Positions 55,882-64,000 of a stretch of DNA of 64,000 bases are shown here, one piece after another; the first letter of the stretch is position 1; every line of letters begins with the position of its first letter. Origin of the DNA: Serratia liquefaciens (lineage in GTDB: Bacteria > Pseudomonadota > Gammaproteobacteria > Enterobacterales > Enterobacteriaceae). Location: positions 3,967,019 to 4,031,018 of the forward strand of contig NZ_CP088930.1 in assembly GCF_027594825.1 (NCBI RefSeq), in the 5' to 3' direction. The notes beneath the pieces were generated by a model. The model did no database searches. It saw nothing but the letters and a program-made list of their open reading frames with translations, and had not been told where the DNA came from. A program made the position numbers and the translations under genes.

Positions 55882-57198
55882 GTGTTAGAACGTCTATCCT
55901 GGAAGAGGCTGGCCCTGGAGCTGGCCCTTTTCTGCCTGCCTGCCTTACTGCTGGGGCTGATTTTCGGTTATCTGCCCTGGTTGCTGCTGGCCTCCGTGCT
56001 GGCGGCGTTGGTATGGAATTTCTACAACCAACTCAAACTTTCCCACTGGCTGTGGGTTGACCGCAGCATGACCCCGCCGCCGGGTCGCTGGAGCTGGGAA
56101 CCGCTGTTTTACGGTCTGTATCAGATGCAGCAACGGAACCGCCGTCGACGCCGTGAGCTGGCGCTGTTGATCAAACGCTTCCGCAGCGGAGCGGAATCGC
56201 TGCCCGATGCGGTGGTGATGACCACCGTCGAAGGCAATATCTTTTGGTGCAACGGGCTGGCGCAGCATTTGCTGGGTTTCCGCTGGCCGGAAGACAATGG
56301 TCAGCACATCCTTAACCTGCTGCGTTATCCGGAGTTCAGCCACTATCTGCAACAGCAGGAGTTCTCCCGCCCCTTGACGCTGCAACTGAACAACGAACAT
56401 TACGTAGAATTCCGCGTGATGCCTTATTCCGAAGGGCAGTTATTGATGGTGGCCCGCGATGTGACCCAGATGCGTCAACTGGAAGGCGCACGGCGCAACT
56501 TCTTCGCCAACGTCAGCCATGAGCTGCGCACGCCGCTGACGGTATTGCAGGGCTACCTGGAAATGATGAGCGATGAAGAGCTGGATGGTTCGCTGCGCGG
56601 CAAGGCGCTGGGTACCATGCAGGAGCAGACTCGCCGCATGGACGGACTGGTCAAGCAACTGCTGACGCTGTCGCGCATCGAGGCGGCGCCTAACGTTGAA
56701 ATGAACGAGCGGGTCGATATCCCTTTGATGCTGCGGGTGTTGCAACGTGAGGCGCAATCGCTGAGCGGCGGCAACCACGAGATCACCTTCCGGGTAAATG
56801 AACAGCTCAAGGTGTTCGGTAACGATGACCAACTTCGCAGTGCGGTGTCGAATCTGGTGTATAACGCAGTCAATCATACGCCGAAAGGCACCAATATTGA
56901 GGTCAGCTGGCAGCAGACGCCAAACGGCGCGCAGTTTCAGGTCAGTGATAACGGGCCGGGCATCGCGGCCGAACATATTCCCCGTTTGACCGAGCGTTTC
57001 TACCGCGTCGACAAGGCACGTTCACGCCAGACCGGCGGCAGCGGGTTGGGGTTGGCGATCGTCAAGCATGCGCTCAGCCACCACGATGCGCGACTGGAGA
57101 TCCTCAGCGAGCAGGGCATTGGCACCCGATTTATCTTTACCTTGCCTAACCGGTTGATTGTTCCCGCAGCTTTGTCAGAGAATGCGGTGAAAAATTAA
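55882..57198 (+). CDS. phoR: Phosphate regulon sensor kinase PhoR
   Basis: A 438-residue inner-membrane histidine kinase. Two hydrophobic helices at residues about 10-55 lack a large periplasmic loop. A PAS domain (about 95-190) includes [22 protein letters not shown]. The phospho-acceptor His lies in [19 protein letters not shown] (about 213), and the ATPase domain has [17 protein letters not shown] and [14 protein letters not shown]. It starts at GTG 55882. PhoR senses phosphate through PhoU and the Pst transporter and phosphorylates PhoB. Confidence 0.97.
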   Translation: MLERLSWKRLALELALFCLPALLLGLIFGYLPWLLLASVLAALVWNFYNQLKLSHWLWVDRSMTPPPGRWSWEPLFYGLYQMQQRNRRRRRELALLIKRFRSGAESLPDAVVMTTVEGNIFWCNGLAQHLLGFRWPEDNGQHILNLLRYPEFSHYLQQQEFSRPLTLQLNNEHYVEFRVMPYSEGQLLMVARDVTQMRQLEGARRNFFANVSHELRTPLTVLQGYLEMMSDEELDGSLRGKALGTMQEQTRRMDGLVKQLLTLSRIEAAPNVEMNERVDIPLMLRVLQREAQSLSGGNHEITFRVNEQLKVFGNDDQLRSAVSNLVYNAVNHTPKGTNIEVSWQQTPNGAQFQVSDNGPGIAAEHIPRLTERFYRVDKARSRQTGGSGLGLAIVKHALSHHDARLEILSEQGIGTRFIFTLPNRLIVPAALSENAVKN

Positions 57199-57212
57199 CG
57201 CGAGAGGCTGGC

Positions 57213-58151
57213 ATGATCCGAATCACCCGAGGGCTGTTGTTTTGCCTGGCGCTGTTGGCAAGCCGAGGCGCGCTGGCGCAGCCGGATGGCATGCTGTCCG
57301 GCAACCTGTCCAGCGTCGGCTCCGATACGCTGGCGAATCTGATGGCGCTATGGGCGCAGGACTTCAGCCAGCATTATCCCAACGTTAATCTACAGATCCA
57401 GGCCGCCGGTTCTTCGACGGCGCCAACCGCATTGGCGGCGGGTGCCGCGCAGCTCGGCCCGATGAGCCGGCCGATGAAGGCAGCGGAAGTGTCGGCGTTC
57501 GAACACCGCTATGGCTATGCGCCGTTGGCGGTACCGGTCGCGGTCGATGCGCTGGTGGTGCTGGTGCATCAGGACAATCCGCTGCGCGGTCTTAACCTGC
57601 AGCAGCTCGACCGAATTTTCTCCGCAACCCTGCGCTGTGGTGAAAGCCAGCCTTTGACCCGGTGGGGGGAGCTGGGGCTGACCGGTGATTGGCAACAGCG
57701 TGCGTTGCAACGTTTTGGACGTAATTCAGCCTCCGGCACCTACGGTTATTTCAAGCTGCGTGCGCTGTGTGGCGGTGATTTCATGCCGCGCGTCAATGAA
57801 CTGCCGGGGTCGGCTTCGGTGGTGCAGGCGGTGGCCGGTTCGTTGAACAGTATCGGCTACGCCAGCATTGGTTTTCGCGCCAGCGGCGTGCGGCTGCTGC
57901 CGTTGGCGGAATTCGGCGAAAACTACGTCACCCCCAATGACGCCAACGTGCGCAACGGCAGCTATCCGTTGTCGCGCTATCTGTATATTTACATCAATAA
58001 GGCGCCTAACCAGCAACTGGAACCGCTGACGGCGGCATTTCTCGATCGCGTGCTGTCGGGCACCGGGCAAAATCTGGTCAATCACGACGGCTATCTGCCG
58101 CTGCCGCCAGAGACTCTGCAGAAAACCCGCCTGGCGCTGGGCCTGCAATAA
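57213..58151 (+). CDS. PstS-like phosphate-binding protein in the phoBR unit
   Basis: A 312-residue exported substrate-binding protein with a Sec signal (MIRITRGLLFCLALLASRGALA, 22 residues). The mature part is of the PstS/PBP-like class: GNLSSVGSDTLANLMALWAQDFSQHYPNVNLQIQAAGSSTAPTAL contains the phosphate-loop residues of PstS-like proteins, and FGRNSASGTYGYFK matches the second phosphate-contact loop. The gene begins 14 bases after phoR, so it is probably co-transcribed and PhoB-controlled. It is not part of a pst operon here and may be a second phosphate scavenger or a sensor accessory. Confidence 0.88.
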   Translation: MIRITRGLLFCLALLASRGALAQPDGMLSGNLSSVGSDTLANLMALWAQDFSQHYPNVNLQIQAAGSSTAPTALAAGAAQLGPMSRPMKAAEVSAFEHRYGYAPLAVPVAVDALVVLVHQDNPLRGLNLQQLDRIFSATLRCGESQPLTRWGELGLTGDWQQRALQRFGRNSASGTYGYFKLRALCGGDFMPRVNELPGSASVVQAVAGSLNSIGYASIGFRASGVRLLPLAEFGENYVTPNDANVRNGSYPLSRYLYIYINKAPNQQLEPLTAAFLDRVLSGTGQNLVNHDGYLPLPPETLQKTRLALGLQ

Positions 58152-58160
58152 GCTGGCCTC

Positions 58161-58179
58161 TGGGCACCTTCGGTGCCCA
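58161..58179 (+). terminator. Hairpin after the PstS-like gene
   Basis: TGGGCACC and GGTGCCCA pair over 8 bases with a TTC loop, ten bases after the stop codon. No T-run is present, so efficiency is uncertain. Confidence 0.6.
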
Positions 58180-58255
58180 ACATGAATTTCTTTCATCCCC
58201 CGTGAAAATTCTTCCGTTGCCGCCCGGCAGTCGACGTGACAGCATGCTGAACATA

Positions 58256-58279
58256 ATTCATCTAGACGTCTGGAAGTCC
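58256..58279 (+). promoter_or_regulatory. Three contiguous MetJ boxes
   Basis: ATTCATCT, AGACGTCT and GGAAGTCC are three adjacent 8-base units. The middle one is the exact MET box consensus and the outer two match at 5 of 8 positions each. MetJ binds two or more tandem boxes. They lie about 85 bases before the methyltransferase gene. Confidence 0.75.
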
Positions 58280-58362
58280 ATTTTGTAACCCGACGTAATA
58301 GTTCACACTGTAAATCACTGAGGCAAAGGCCCGAGCTTTTGCCTGCTAGCGGGAGTCATATT

Positions 58363-59469
58363 ATGTGCGATTGCAATTCTGCCTTTCACGCTGACGTTGT
58401 CGGCAGTTTGTTACGCCCTGCGGCGCTGAAAACCGCTCGCCAACAGTTTCTGCAGGGCGAGATTGATGCCGTTCAGTTACGGGAGGTTGAAGACCAACAG
58501 ATCCGTCTGGCGGTGGCAAAACAGAAAGATCTCGGTTTGGCGGTCGTGACGGATGGGGAGTTTCGTCGGGCGTGGTGGCACTTCGACTTTTTGGAAGGGC
58601 TGGACGGCGTGGAAGGTTATGACGCGGAGCAGGGGATCCAGTTTAACGGCGTACAGACGCGGGCGCGCAGTATCAAGGTGGTCGGCAAATTGGGCTTCAA
58701 TCCGCAACATCCGATGCTGGCGGACTTTCGTTTTCTGAAGGCCACCGCCGGTGATGCGGTGCCGAAGATGACCATTCCCAGCCCAAGCGTGCTGCACTTT
58801 CGCGGCGGGCGCAAGGCCATCGACAGCCAGGTTTATCCGGATCTGAACGCCTATTTTGACGATCTGGCACAGACCTACCGCGACGCGATCAAGGCATTTT
58901 ATGATGCCGGTTGTCGCTATCTGCAGCTTGACGACACCGTCTGGGCCTACCTGTGCTCTGACGATCAACGGCGGCAGATCCGTGAGCGTGGAGAGGATCC
59001 CGATCTTCTGGCGCGGATTTATGCCGATGTGCTGAACGCGGCGATCGCCGACAAACCTGAGGATCTGATCATCGGGTTGCACGTTTGCCGCGGTAATTTC
59101 CGTTCCACCTGGATCTCCGAGGGCGGTTATGAACCTGTGGCGGAGATCCTGTTTGGTCAGGTGAATATCGACGCCTTCTTCCTCGAGTACGACAATGAGC
59201 GTTCCGGGGGTTTTGAACCGCTGCGTTTTATCAAACCGGGCAAGCAGCAGGTGGTGCTGGGCCTGATTACCACCAAAAACGGCGAACTGGAAAACCCCGA
59301 GCAGGTGAAACAGAGGCTTGAAGAGGCGGCGCAGTTTGTCGATCGCCGACAGCTTTGCCTCAGTACCCAGTGCGGTTTTGCTTCGACCGAAGAGGGTAAC
59401 AGCCTGAGTGAGCAGCAGCAGTGGAATAAGCTGCAAAGCGTGGTGAATATTGCCGAACAGGTTTGGTAG
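58363..59469 (+). CDS. MetE-like (cobalamin-independent) methionine synthase family protein
   Basis: A 368-residue protein equivalent to the C-terminal catalytic half of MetE, like Bacillus YxjG/YxjH. The zinc ligands are seen as His and Cys in IIGLHVCRGNFRST (about 229-242), a Glu in IDAFFLEYDNERSGGF (about 270-285) and Cys in LCLSTQCGFAST (about 335-346). LRPAALKTARQ near the start and LQLDDTVWAYLC (about 193-204) complete the fold. These shorter enzymes transfer a methyl group to homocysteine from donors that often are not the triglutamyl folate. GCGGGAGTCATATT precedes ATG 58363. The MetJ boxes in front support a methionine role. Confidence 0.9.
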   Translation: MCDCNSAFHADVVGSLLRPAALKTARQQFLQGEIDAVQLREVEDQQIRLAVAKQKDLGLAVVTDGEFRRAWWHFDFLEGLDGVEGYDAEQGIQFNGVQTRARSIKVVGKLGFNPQHPMLADFRFLKATAGDAVPKMTIPSPSVLHFRGGRKAIDSQVYPDLNAYFDDLAQTYRDAIKAFYDAGCRYLQLDDTVWAYLCSDDQRRQIRERGEDPDLLARIYADVLNAAIADKPEDLIIGLHVCRGNFRSTWISEGGYEPVAEILFGQVNIDAFFLEYDNERSGGFEPLRFIKPGKQQVVLGLITTKNGELENPEQVKQRLEEAAQFVDRRQLCLSTQCGFASTEEGNSLSEQQQWNKLQSVVNIAEQVW

Positions 59470-59487
59470 GGCAGAAAAATCGGTTCA

Positions 59488-59530
59488 GACCGCGCGGAAA
59501 CTGGTGGTTTATTGGCGTTTTCGCGCGGTC
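59488..59530. other. Long inverted repeat after the MetE-like gene
   Basis: GACCGCGCG (59488-59496) pairs exactly with CGCGCGGTC (59522-59530), and the inner GAAA/TTTT bases extend the stem. The loop is about 17 bases. It lies 19 bases after the stop codon and may end that transcript, although no T-run follows. Confidence 0.5.
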
Positions 59531-59916
59531 ATGAGTCATCTGCTTCACGTTTTGTGAATGCGTTGCTCAAAAATGATACAAATCATGTATTGTATATTTA
59601 TTGATAGCCCCTATGATCGACTGGCGCCGAAAGATTATCTGGTCGATAGCTCTGCTTTTTGTCATGCGACTTGCCTTTCAACGCTATAAACGTTTAACTT
59701 AGCCTCCGTTGTCGGACTAAACCTCCATTTATAACTCCTAAAACTCTGCCCATCATCATGAGTGGTCACTTTCGAATAAGGACAAAACGCCGGACGTTAT
59801 GCGTTTTCTGCTCTTATTGGTCTCGCGATGAAATGGCAAGCCGGCAACCGGATGGGGCTTAACGCTACCTCCATATCGGGCATTTTTTTTCATTTGAACA
59901 GGCAACACGACATCGT
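59531..59916 (+). other. Long leader or intergenic region before brnQ
   Basis: About 385 bases without a supportable gene. Several hairpins are visible: ATCGAC/GTCGAT (59613-59618 and 59641-59646) followed by GCTTTTT, and AAAACGC/GCGTTTT (59784-59790 and 59801-59807). The arrangement could be an attenuated brnQ leader or independent terminators. No start-to-stop leader peptide rich in branched-chain amino acids was found by eye. Confidence 0.4.
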
Positions 59917-61236
59917 ATGAGTCATCGTTTAACGTCAAAAGATATTATCGCATTGGGTTTTATGACCTTTGCCTTATTCGTCGGCGCCGGGAATATCATT
60001 TTCCCGCCGATGGTCGGTTTACAGTCCGGTGAGCACGTCTGGACCGCAGCTGTCGGCTTCCTGATCACCGCCGTCGGTCTGCCGGTGATGACCGTGATCG
60101 CCCTGGCGCGCGTCGGTGGCGGTATTGACGCCCTGAGCTCGCCGATTGGCCGTCGCGCCGGTCTGTTGCTGGCTACCGTCTGCTATCTGGCCGTAGGCCC
60201 GCTGTTCGCCACGCCGCGTACCGCGACCGTCTCCTTTGAAGTGGGCATTGCACCGCTGACCGGTGATGGCGCCATGCCGCTGTTTATTTACAGCCTGGTG
60301 TATTTCGCACTGGTGATCGGCATCTCGCTGTATCCGGGCCGTCTGCTCGACACCGTGGGCCACGTGTTGGCACCGCTGAAAATTGTTGCGCTGGGCGCGC
60401 TCGGCATTGCCGCGCTGGTTTGGCCGGCAGGCACGCCTATCCCGGCGACCGACATTTATCAGAATGTTCCTTTCTCCTCCGGCTTCGTCAACGGCTATCT
60501 GACTATGGATACGTTGGGCGCGCTGGTATTTGGCATCGTTATCGTTAACGCCGCGCGTTCCCGCGGCGTCAAAGATGCCGGTTTGCTGACGCGTTACACC
60601 ATTCTGGCCGGGCTGATTGCCGGTGTGGGCCTGACGCTGGTTTACCTGAGCCTGTTTAAACTGGGCTCCGGCAGCGGCGTGTTGGTACCTGACGCGACCA
60701 ACGGCGCGGTGATCCTGCATGCTTACGTGCAAAACACCTTCGGTGGGCTGGGCAGCTTCTTCCTGGCGGCGCTGATTTTCATCGCCTGTATGGTGACTGC
60801 GGTTGGCCTGACCTGCGCTTGCGCCGAGTTCTTTGCCCAATATCTGCCTTTCTCCTACAAGACGCTGGTGTTTATTCTGGGGCTGTTCTCGATGGTGGTG
60901 TCCAACCTGGGCCTGAGCCATCTGATCCAGATCTCCATCCCGGTGCTGACCGCGATTTACCCGCCGTGCATCGTGCTGGTGGTGCTGAGCTTCACCCTGC
61001 GTTGGTGGAACAGCGCGCCGCGTATTATTGCGCCGGTGATGTTAGTCAGCCTGTTGTTTGGTATCCTTGACGCGGTGAAAGCGTCCGCCTTCCAGCAAGT
61101 GCTGCCGGATTGGACCAATCACCTGCCGCTGGCGGAACAGGGTCTGGCATGGTTGTCGCCTTCGCTGTTGATGCTGGTGCTGGTCGCGATTTATGACCGG
61201 GTTTGTACGCGTTCCGAAGTGACCGCGCACTCCTAA
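59917..61236 (+). CDS. brnQ: Branched-chain amino acid carrier BrnQ
   Basis: A 439-residue inner-membrane sodium-coupled symporter for leucine, isoleucine and valine, the length of E. coli BrnQ. It has about twelve hydrophobic helices and the family start [32 protein letters not shown] (about 6-37). A second conserved stretch is [21 protein letters not shown] (about 89-109). It is the backbone gene following phoR in E. coli, here displaced by the PstS-like and MetE-like genes. Confidence 0.97.
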   Translation: MSHRLTSKDIIALGFMTFALFVGAGNIIFPPMVGLQSGEHVWTAAVGFLITAVGLPVMTVIALARVGGGIDALSSPIGRRAGLLLATVCYLAVGPLFATPRTATVSFEVGIAPLTGDGAMPLFIYSLVYFALVIGISLYPGRLLDTVGHVLAPLKIVALGALGIAALVWPAGTPIPATDIYQNVPFSSGFVNGYLTMDTLGALVFGIVIVNAARSRGVKDAGLLTRYTILAGLIAGVGLTLVYLSLFKLGSGSGVLVPDATNGAVILHAYVQNTFGGLGSFFLAALIFIACMVTAVGLTCACAEFFAQYLPFSYKTLVFILGLFSMVVSNLGLSHLIQISIPVLTAIYPPCIVLVVLSFTLRWWNSAPRIIAPVMLVSLLFGILDAVKASAFQQVLPDWTNHLPLAEQGLAWLSPSLLMLVLVAIYDRVCTRSEVTAHS

Positions 61237-61255
61237 ATTCCCGGCTAAATTTTGG

Positions 61256-61281
61256 GCCACGGACTTGTCCGTGGCTTTTTT
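61256..61281 (+). terminator. Intrinsic terminator between brnQ and proY
   Basis: GCCACGGA and TCCGTGGC form an 8-base-pair stem with a CTTG loop, followed by six T. Confidence 0.9.
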
Positions 61282-61307
61282 ACGTTTAAAAAACACGGGT
61301 TATTTTC

Positions 61308-62714
61308 ATGCAACAACAGTCACCCACCGCTCCCGCGCCCAATAAGCTAAAACGCGGTCTCAGCACCCGTCACATTCGCTTTATGGCCCTGGGTTCGGCT
61401 ATCGGTACCGGCCTGTTCTACGGTTCGGCAGACGCGATTAAAATGGCCGGGCCAAGCGTTTTGCTGGCGTACCTGATTGGCGGCATCGTCGCTTTTATCA
61501 TCATGCGTGCGCTGGGCGAGATGTCGGTCAACAACCCGCAGGCCAGTTCGTTCTCGCGTTACGCGCAGGACTACCTTGGCCCGATGGCCGGGTACATCAC
61601 CGGCTGGACCTACTGTTTTGAAATCCTGATCGTCGCCATTGCCGACGTGACCGCCTTCGGTATCTATATGGGGGTGTGGTTCCCCGAGGTGCCGCACTGG
61701 ATTTGGGTGCTGAGCGTGGTGCTGGTGATAGGCGCCATCAACCTGATGAGCGTGAAGGTGTTCGGCGAGCTGGAGTTTTGGTTCTCCTTCTTCAAAGTAG
61801 CCACCATCATCATCATGATTGCCGCCGGTATCGGTATCATCATCTGGGGGATTGGCAACGGCGGTCAGCCGACCGGCATCCATAACCTGTGGTCTAACGG
61901 CGGCTTCTTCAGTAACGGCTTTATCGGCATGATCCTGTCGCTGCAGTTGGTGATGTTCGCCTACGGCGGCATCGAGATTATCGGTATCACCGCCGGTGAA
62001 GCCAAAGACCCGAAAACCTCCATTCCCAAGGCCATCAACTCGGTGCCATGGCGTATCCTGGTGTTCTACGTCGGTACGCTGTTTGTCATTATGTCGATCT
62101 ATCCGTGGAATCAGGTGGGAACCAACGGCAGTCCGTTCGTGCTGACTTTCCAGCATATGGGCATTACCGTGGCAGCAGGCATCCTTAACTTTGTGGTGAT
62201 CACCGCGTCGCTGTCGGCGATTAACAGCGATGTGTTTGGCGTTGGCCGCATGCTGCACGGCATGGCCGAGCAGGGCCATGCGCCGAAGATGTTCAGCAAG
62301 GTGTCCAAACGCGGGATCCCGTGGGTCACGGTGGTGGTGATGATGCTGGCGCTGTTGCTGGCGGTGTATCTCAACTACATCATGCCGGAAAACGTGTTCC
62401 TGGTGATTGCCTCACTGGCGACCTTCGCCACCGTGTGGGTGTGGATCATGATCTTGTCCTCGCAGATTGCCTTCCGCCGCGGCCTGAGCAAAGAGCAGGT
62501 GAAAGGCCTGGCGTTCCCACTGCGCGGCGGGGTGTTTACCTCGGTGGTGGCGATCGTCTTCCTGGTATTTATCATCGGTCTGATTGGTTACTTCCCAACG
62601 ACTCGGGTATCGCTGTACGCCGGGCTGGTGTGGGTAGCGGTGCTGCTAGCGGGGTATTACTTCAAGGTCAACCGCCAGAAAAAGCTGGCGATACTGGCAC
62701 AGCAACAGGATTGA
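61308..62714 (+). CDS. proY: Proline-specific permease ProY
   Basis: A 468-residue amino-acid permease of the APC superfamily with twelve helices. The N-terminal signature [30 protein letters not shown] (residues about 15-44) and [26 protein letters not shown] (about 220-245) are typical of the ProY/GabP/AroP branch. Its position right behind brnQ equals that of proY in E. coli and supports the specific name. A strong terminator follows. Confidence 0.93.
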   Translation: MQQQSPTAPAPNKLKRGLSTRHIRFMALGSAIGTGLFYGSADAIKMAGPSVLLAYLIGGIVAFIIMRALGEMSVNNPQASSFSRYAQDYLGPMAGYITGWTYCFEILIVAIADVTAFGIYMGVWFPEVPHWIWVLSVVLVIGAINLMSVKVFGELEFWFSFFKVATIIIMIAAGIGIIIWGIGNGGQPTGIHNLWSNGGFFSNGFIGMILSLQLVMFAYGGIEIIGITAGEAKDPKTSIPKAINSVPWRILVFYVGTLFVIMSIYPWNQVGTNGSPFVLTFQHMGITVAAGILNFVVITASLSAINSDVFGVGRMLHGMAEQGHAPKMFSKVSKRGIPWVTVVVMMLALLLAVYLNYIMPENVFLVIASLATFATVWVWIMILSSQIAFRRGLSKEQVKGLAFPLRGGVFTSVVAIVFLVFIIGLIGYFPTTRVSLYAGLVWVAVLLAGYYFKVNRQKKLAILAQQQD

Positions 62715-62720
62715 AGATGA

Positions 62721-62750
62721 AAACACCGGCCATGAGCCGGTGTTTTTTTA
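62721..62750. terminator. Bidirectional terminator after proY
   Basis: AAAACACCGG and CCGGTGTTTT pair over 10 bases, with a loop of about 7, flanked by an A-run and by seven T. It serves the convergent proY and the small minus-strand gene. Confidence 0.9.
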
Positions 62751-63017
62751 ATGCTTTTCCTCAGGTTCGTCGTCACCGGAGGCGCGCGCTTCGATACGCA
62801 GGCTGCTGTCGCTCAGCCTTTCCTCTTTCCCCTCTCCGGCGCAGCGCGCCAGCACTTCGCGAATATCCTGCATGCTGCTGCTCAGGGCGCTAAGCGACGG
62901 TTGCAGAGTGCGGCTCATGCGGTTTTCATCCAGCGAAGCGCTGTGCAGACAACCGATGAACAACAGCGTGGCCAGCAGGGTAAACAGCCGATGTTTTACC
63001 TGTTTCAGCAATGGCAT
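62748..63017 (-). CDS. Small exported or membrane-anchored protein of unknown function
   Basis: An 89-residue protein beginning MPLLKQVKHRLFTLLATLLF with a hydrophobic segment ending FIGCLHSASL. This is either a Sec signal with an imperfect lipobox or a membrane anchor. The rest is helical and polar (RTLQPSLSALSSSMQDIREVLARC), with an acidic Glu-rich end (ASGDDEPEEKH). The family was not recognised. ATG 63017 is preferred because the hydrophobic segment then starts near residue 11 and GAAAGAAGAG is upstream; the frame is open to 63098. The MscS-family gene lies 126 bases upstream on the same strand. Confidence 0.6.
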   Translation of the reverse strand: MPLLKQVKHRLFTLLATLLFIGCLHSASLDENRMSRTLQPSLSALSSSMQDIREVLARCAGEGKEERLSDSSLRIEARASGDDEPEEKH

Positions 63018-63143
63018 CTCTTCTTTCACGTGGCTGGGTGAGCGTATTAACACCGCTTTCGGTGGGCAAGAAAAGAGGCTGGAGATATCTGCTGGCAATT
63101 GGTGGAGAATAATTACCAGCAGAAACAGTTACGTCAGCCTGCG

Positions 63144-64000
63144 TCAGGAAATGTCTGCCGCCTGCCGCAGAGGGCTTAGCATGCTACGCATGTCGTTACC
63201 GGTCGGCGTTTGGTGCACCCGCAAATCGAATTCGTTAATCACCGCCAGGATATGGTCAAAGATATCCGACTGAATACTTTCGTATTCTGCCCATACCGTA
63301 GTGTTGGTGAAGGCGTAAATCTCCAGCGGCAATCCCTCTGGCAGCGGTGCTAACTGGCGCACCATCAGCGTCATATTCTGGTGAATGCCAGGGTGGGCGC
63401 GAAGATAGGCCACCAGGTAAGCGCGCAGCGTACCAAGGTTGGTCAGTCGGCGGCCGTTGAGCGGTGAACTGAGATCTACTCCAGTCTGCTGATTATGCTG
63501 GCTCAGCTCCTGCGTTTTATCGTTCAGGTAGCGTTGCAGCAGCGGGTTACGGTTCAGGCGCTGTTGTTCCTCTTCCGACAAGAAATGCACGCTGGTGGTG
63601 TCGATATTGATACTGCGTTTGATGCGGCGGCCACCGGATTCCGACATGGAGCGCCAGTTTTTGAAGGAGTCGGAGATCAGCGCATAGGTCGGGATGGTGG
63701 TCACGGTATTATCCCAGTTGCGCACTTTCACCGTGGTCAGGCCAATGTCGGTCACCGCGCCGTCGGCGCCGTATTTCGGCATTTCCAGCCAGTCGCCGAT
63801 GCTCAGCATGTCGTTGGCGGAAAGCTGGATGCCGGCCACCAGGCCGAGGATCGGGTCCTTAAATACCAACATCAGCACCGCCGTCATCGCCCCCAGGCCG
63901 CTGAGCAGCAGCAAGGGCGATTTCCCCATCAGCAGTGAAACGATCATGATGCCAATCAGGATCGCCGCCACCAGCTTCAGGCCCTGGAAAATACCGCGCA
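63144..64000 (-). CDS. MscS-family mechanosensitive channel, YbdG-like (partial)
   Basis: The C-terminal 285 or so residues of a channel; the frame stays open to the window edge, so the N-terminus is missing. The last membrane helix and pore region ([81 protein letters not shown]) have the MscS signature, with the YbdG-type extension [19 protein letters not shown]. A cytoplasmic domain to residue end includes [17 protein letters not shown]. YbdG-like proteins are low-conductance osmotic safety channels in the inner membrane. The apparent start at 63971 is not the true one. Confidence 0.85.
   Translation of the reverse strand, partial: RGIFQGLKLVAAILIGIMIVSLLMGKSPLLLLSGLGAMTAVLMLVFKDPILGLVAGIQLSANDMLSIGDWLEMPKYGADGAVTDIGLTTVKVRNWDNTVTTIPTYALISDSFKNWRSMSESGGRRIKRSINIDTTSVHFLSEEEQQRLNRNPLLQRYLNDKTQELSQHNQQTGVDLSSPLNGRRLTNLGTLRAYLVAYLRAHPGIHQNMTLMVRQLAPLPEGLPLEIYAFTNTTVWAEYESIQSDIFDHILAVINEFDLRVHQTPTGNDMRSMLSPLRQAADIS

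Noticed and set aside
60019..60921. 300-residue open frame antisense to brnQ
   Set aside because: It lies wholly inside a well-supported membrane transporter gene, is His/Gln/Arg-rich as expected from antisense of hydrophobic codons, and resembles no family.
61347..62279. 310-residue open frame antisense to proY
   Set aside because: Antisense shadow of a permease gene with low-complexity charged sequence and no ribosome site.
1..64000. Search by eye for tRNA genes, rRNA, CRISPR arrays, insertion sequences and phage integrases
   Set aside because: None seen: no cloverleaf-like sequence with an adjacent integrase, no regularly spaced repeats, and no transposase motif in any frame.

Overview
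The window looks like chromosome of a Serratia species (Enterobacterales, Yersiniaceae). Two things point there. First, it carries a complete has heme-acquisition locus (hasI-hasS-hasR-hasA-hasD-hasE-hasB) whose HasA is close to, but by memory not identical with, the S. marcescens hemophore. Second, the backbone genes occur in the order known from E. coli K-12: aroL, yaiA, aroM, ppnP, rdgC, mak, sbcC/sbcD, phoB/phoR, brnQ, proY. No tRNA, rRNA, CRISPR array, transposase, integrase or prophage gene was seen.

Layout. 0-13.7 kb holds assorted single genes: a pirin, a YcaC-like isochorismatase-fold hydrolase, a lone HsdR_N-type nuclease-like protein, small secreted and membrane proteins, acetyltransferases, DUF2076, a MmyB-type regulator divergent from a YafE-like methyltransferase, aqpZ, a secreted phytase-like esterase with a candidate Pho box, LtrA, a DUF1471 peptide and a second methyltransferase. 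13.8-17.1 kb is a Fur-box-preceded pair: an iron-chelate binding protein and a TonB-dependent receptor. 17.2-21.7 kb has aroL and yaiA, separated by an aldo/keto reductase, a TetR and an AraC regulator and an NTF2-like protein. 21.8-31 kb is the has locus. 31.2-35.4 kb is an IclR-OPT transporter-DUF1177-AroM cluster with matching operators. 35.6-37.9 kb runs from ppnP to rdgC and encloses an AT-rich cassette that looks like a class II microcin with its immunity protein. 37.9-47.6 kb is a sugar import and catabolism operon (ABC transporter, D-lyxose isomerase, class II aldolase, PfkB kinase) bracketed by a hybrid sensor kinase and an OmpR-type regulator. 47.8-50.4 kb has mak, a Phd/VapC toxin-antitoxin pair and an orphan BglG antiterminator with its own RAT/terminator leader. 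50.5-62.7 kb has sbcCD, phoBR plus a PstS-like protein, a MetE-like methyltransferase with MetJ boxes, brnQ and proY. The window ends inside an MscS-family channel gene.

How the genes work together. Iron and heme uptake is wired through Fur boxes and a HasI sigma-factor promoter motif (TTTACGGGTTT-N13-CGTC) seen upstream of both hasS and hasR. Phosphate control (PhoBR) may reach the distant phytase-like gene. The IclR regulator probably represses both itself and the OPT operon through GTTCC-N7-GGAAC sites. Accessory modules have been inserted at nearly every joint of a conserved aroL-to-proY backbone. The least described pieces are the putative microcin cassette (36.0-36.6 kb), flanked by two copies of one palindromic terminator-like sequence, and the OPT-DUF1177-AroM cluster.
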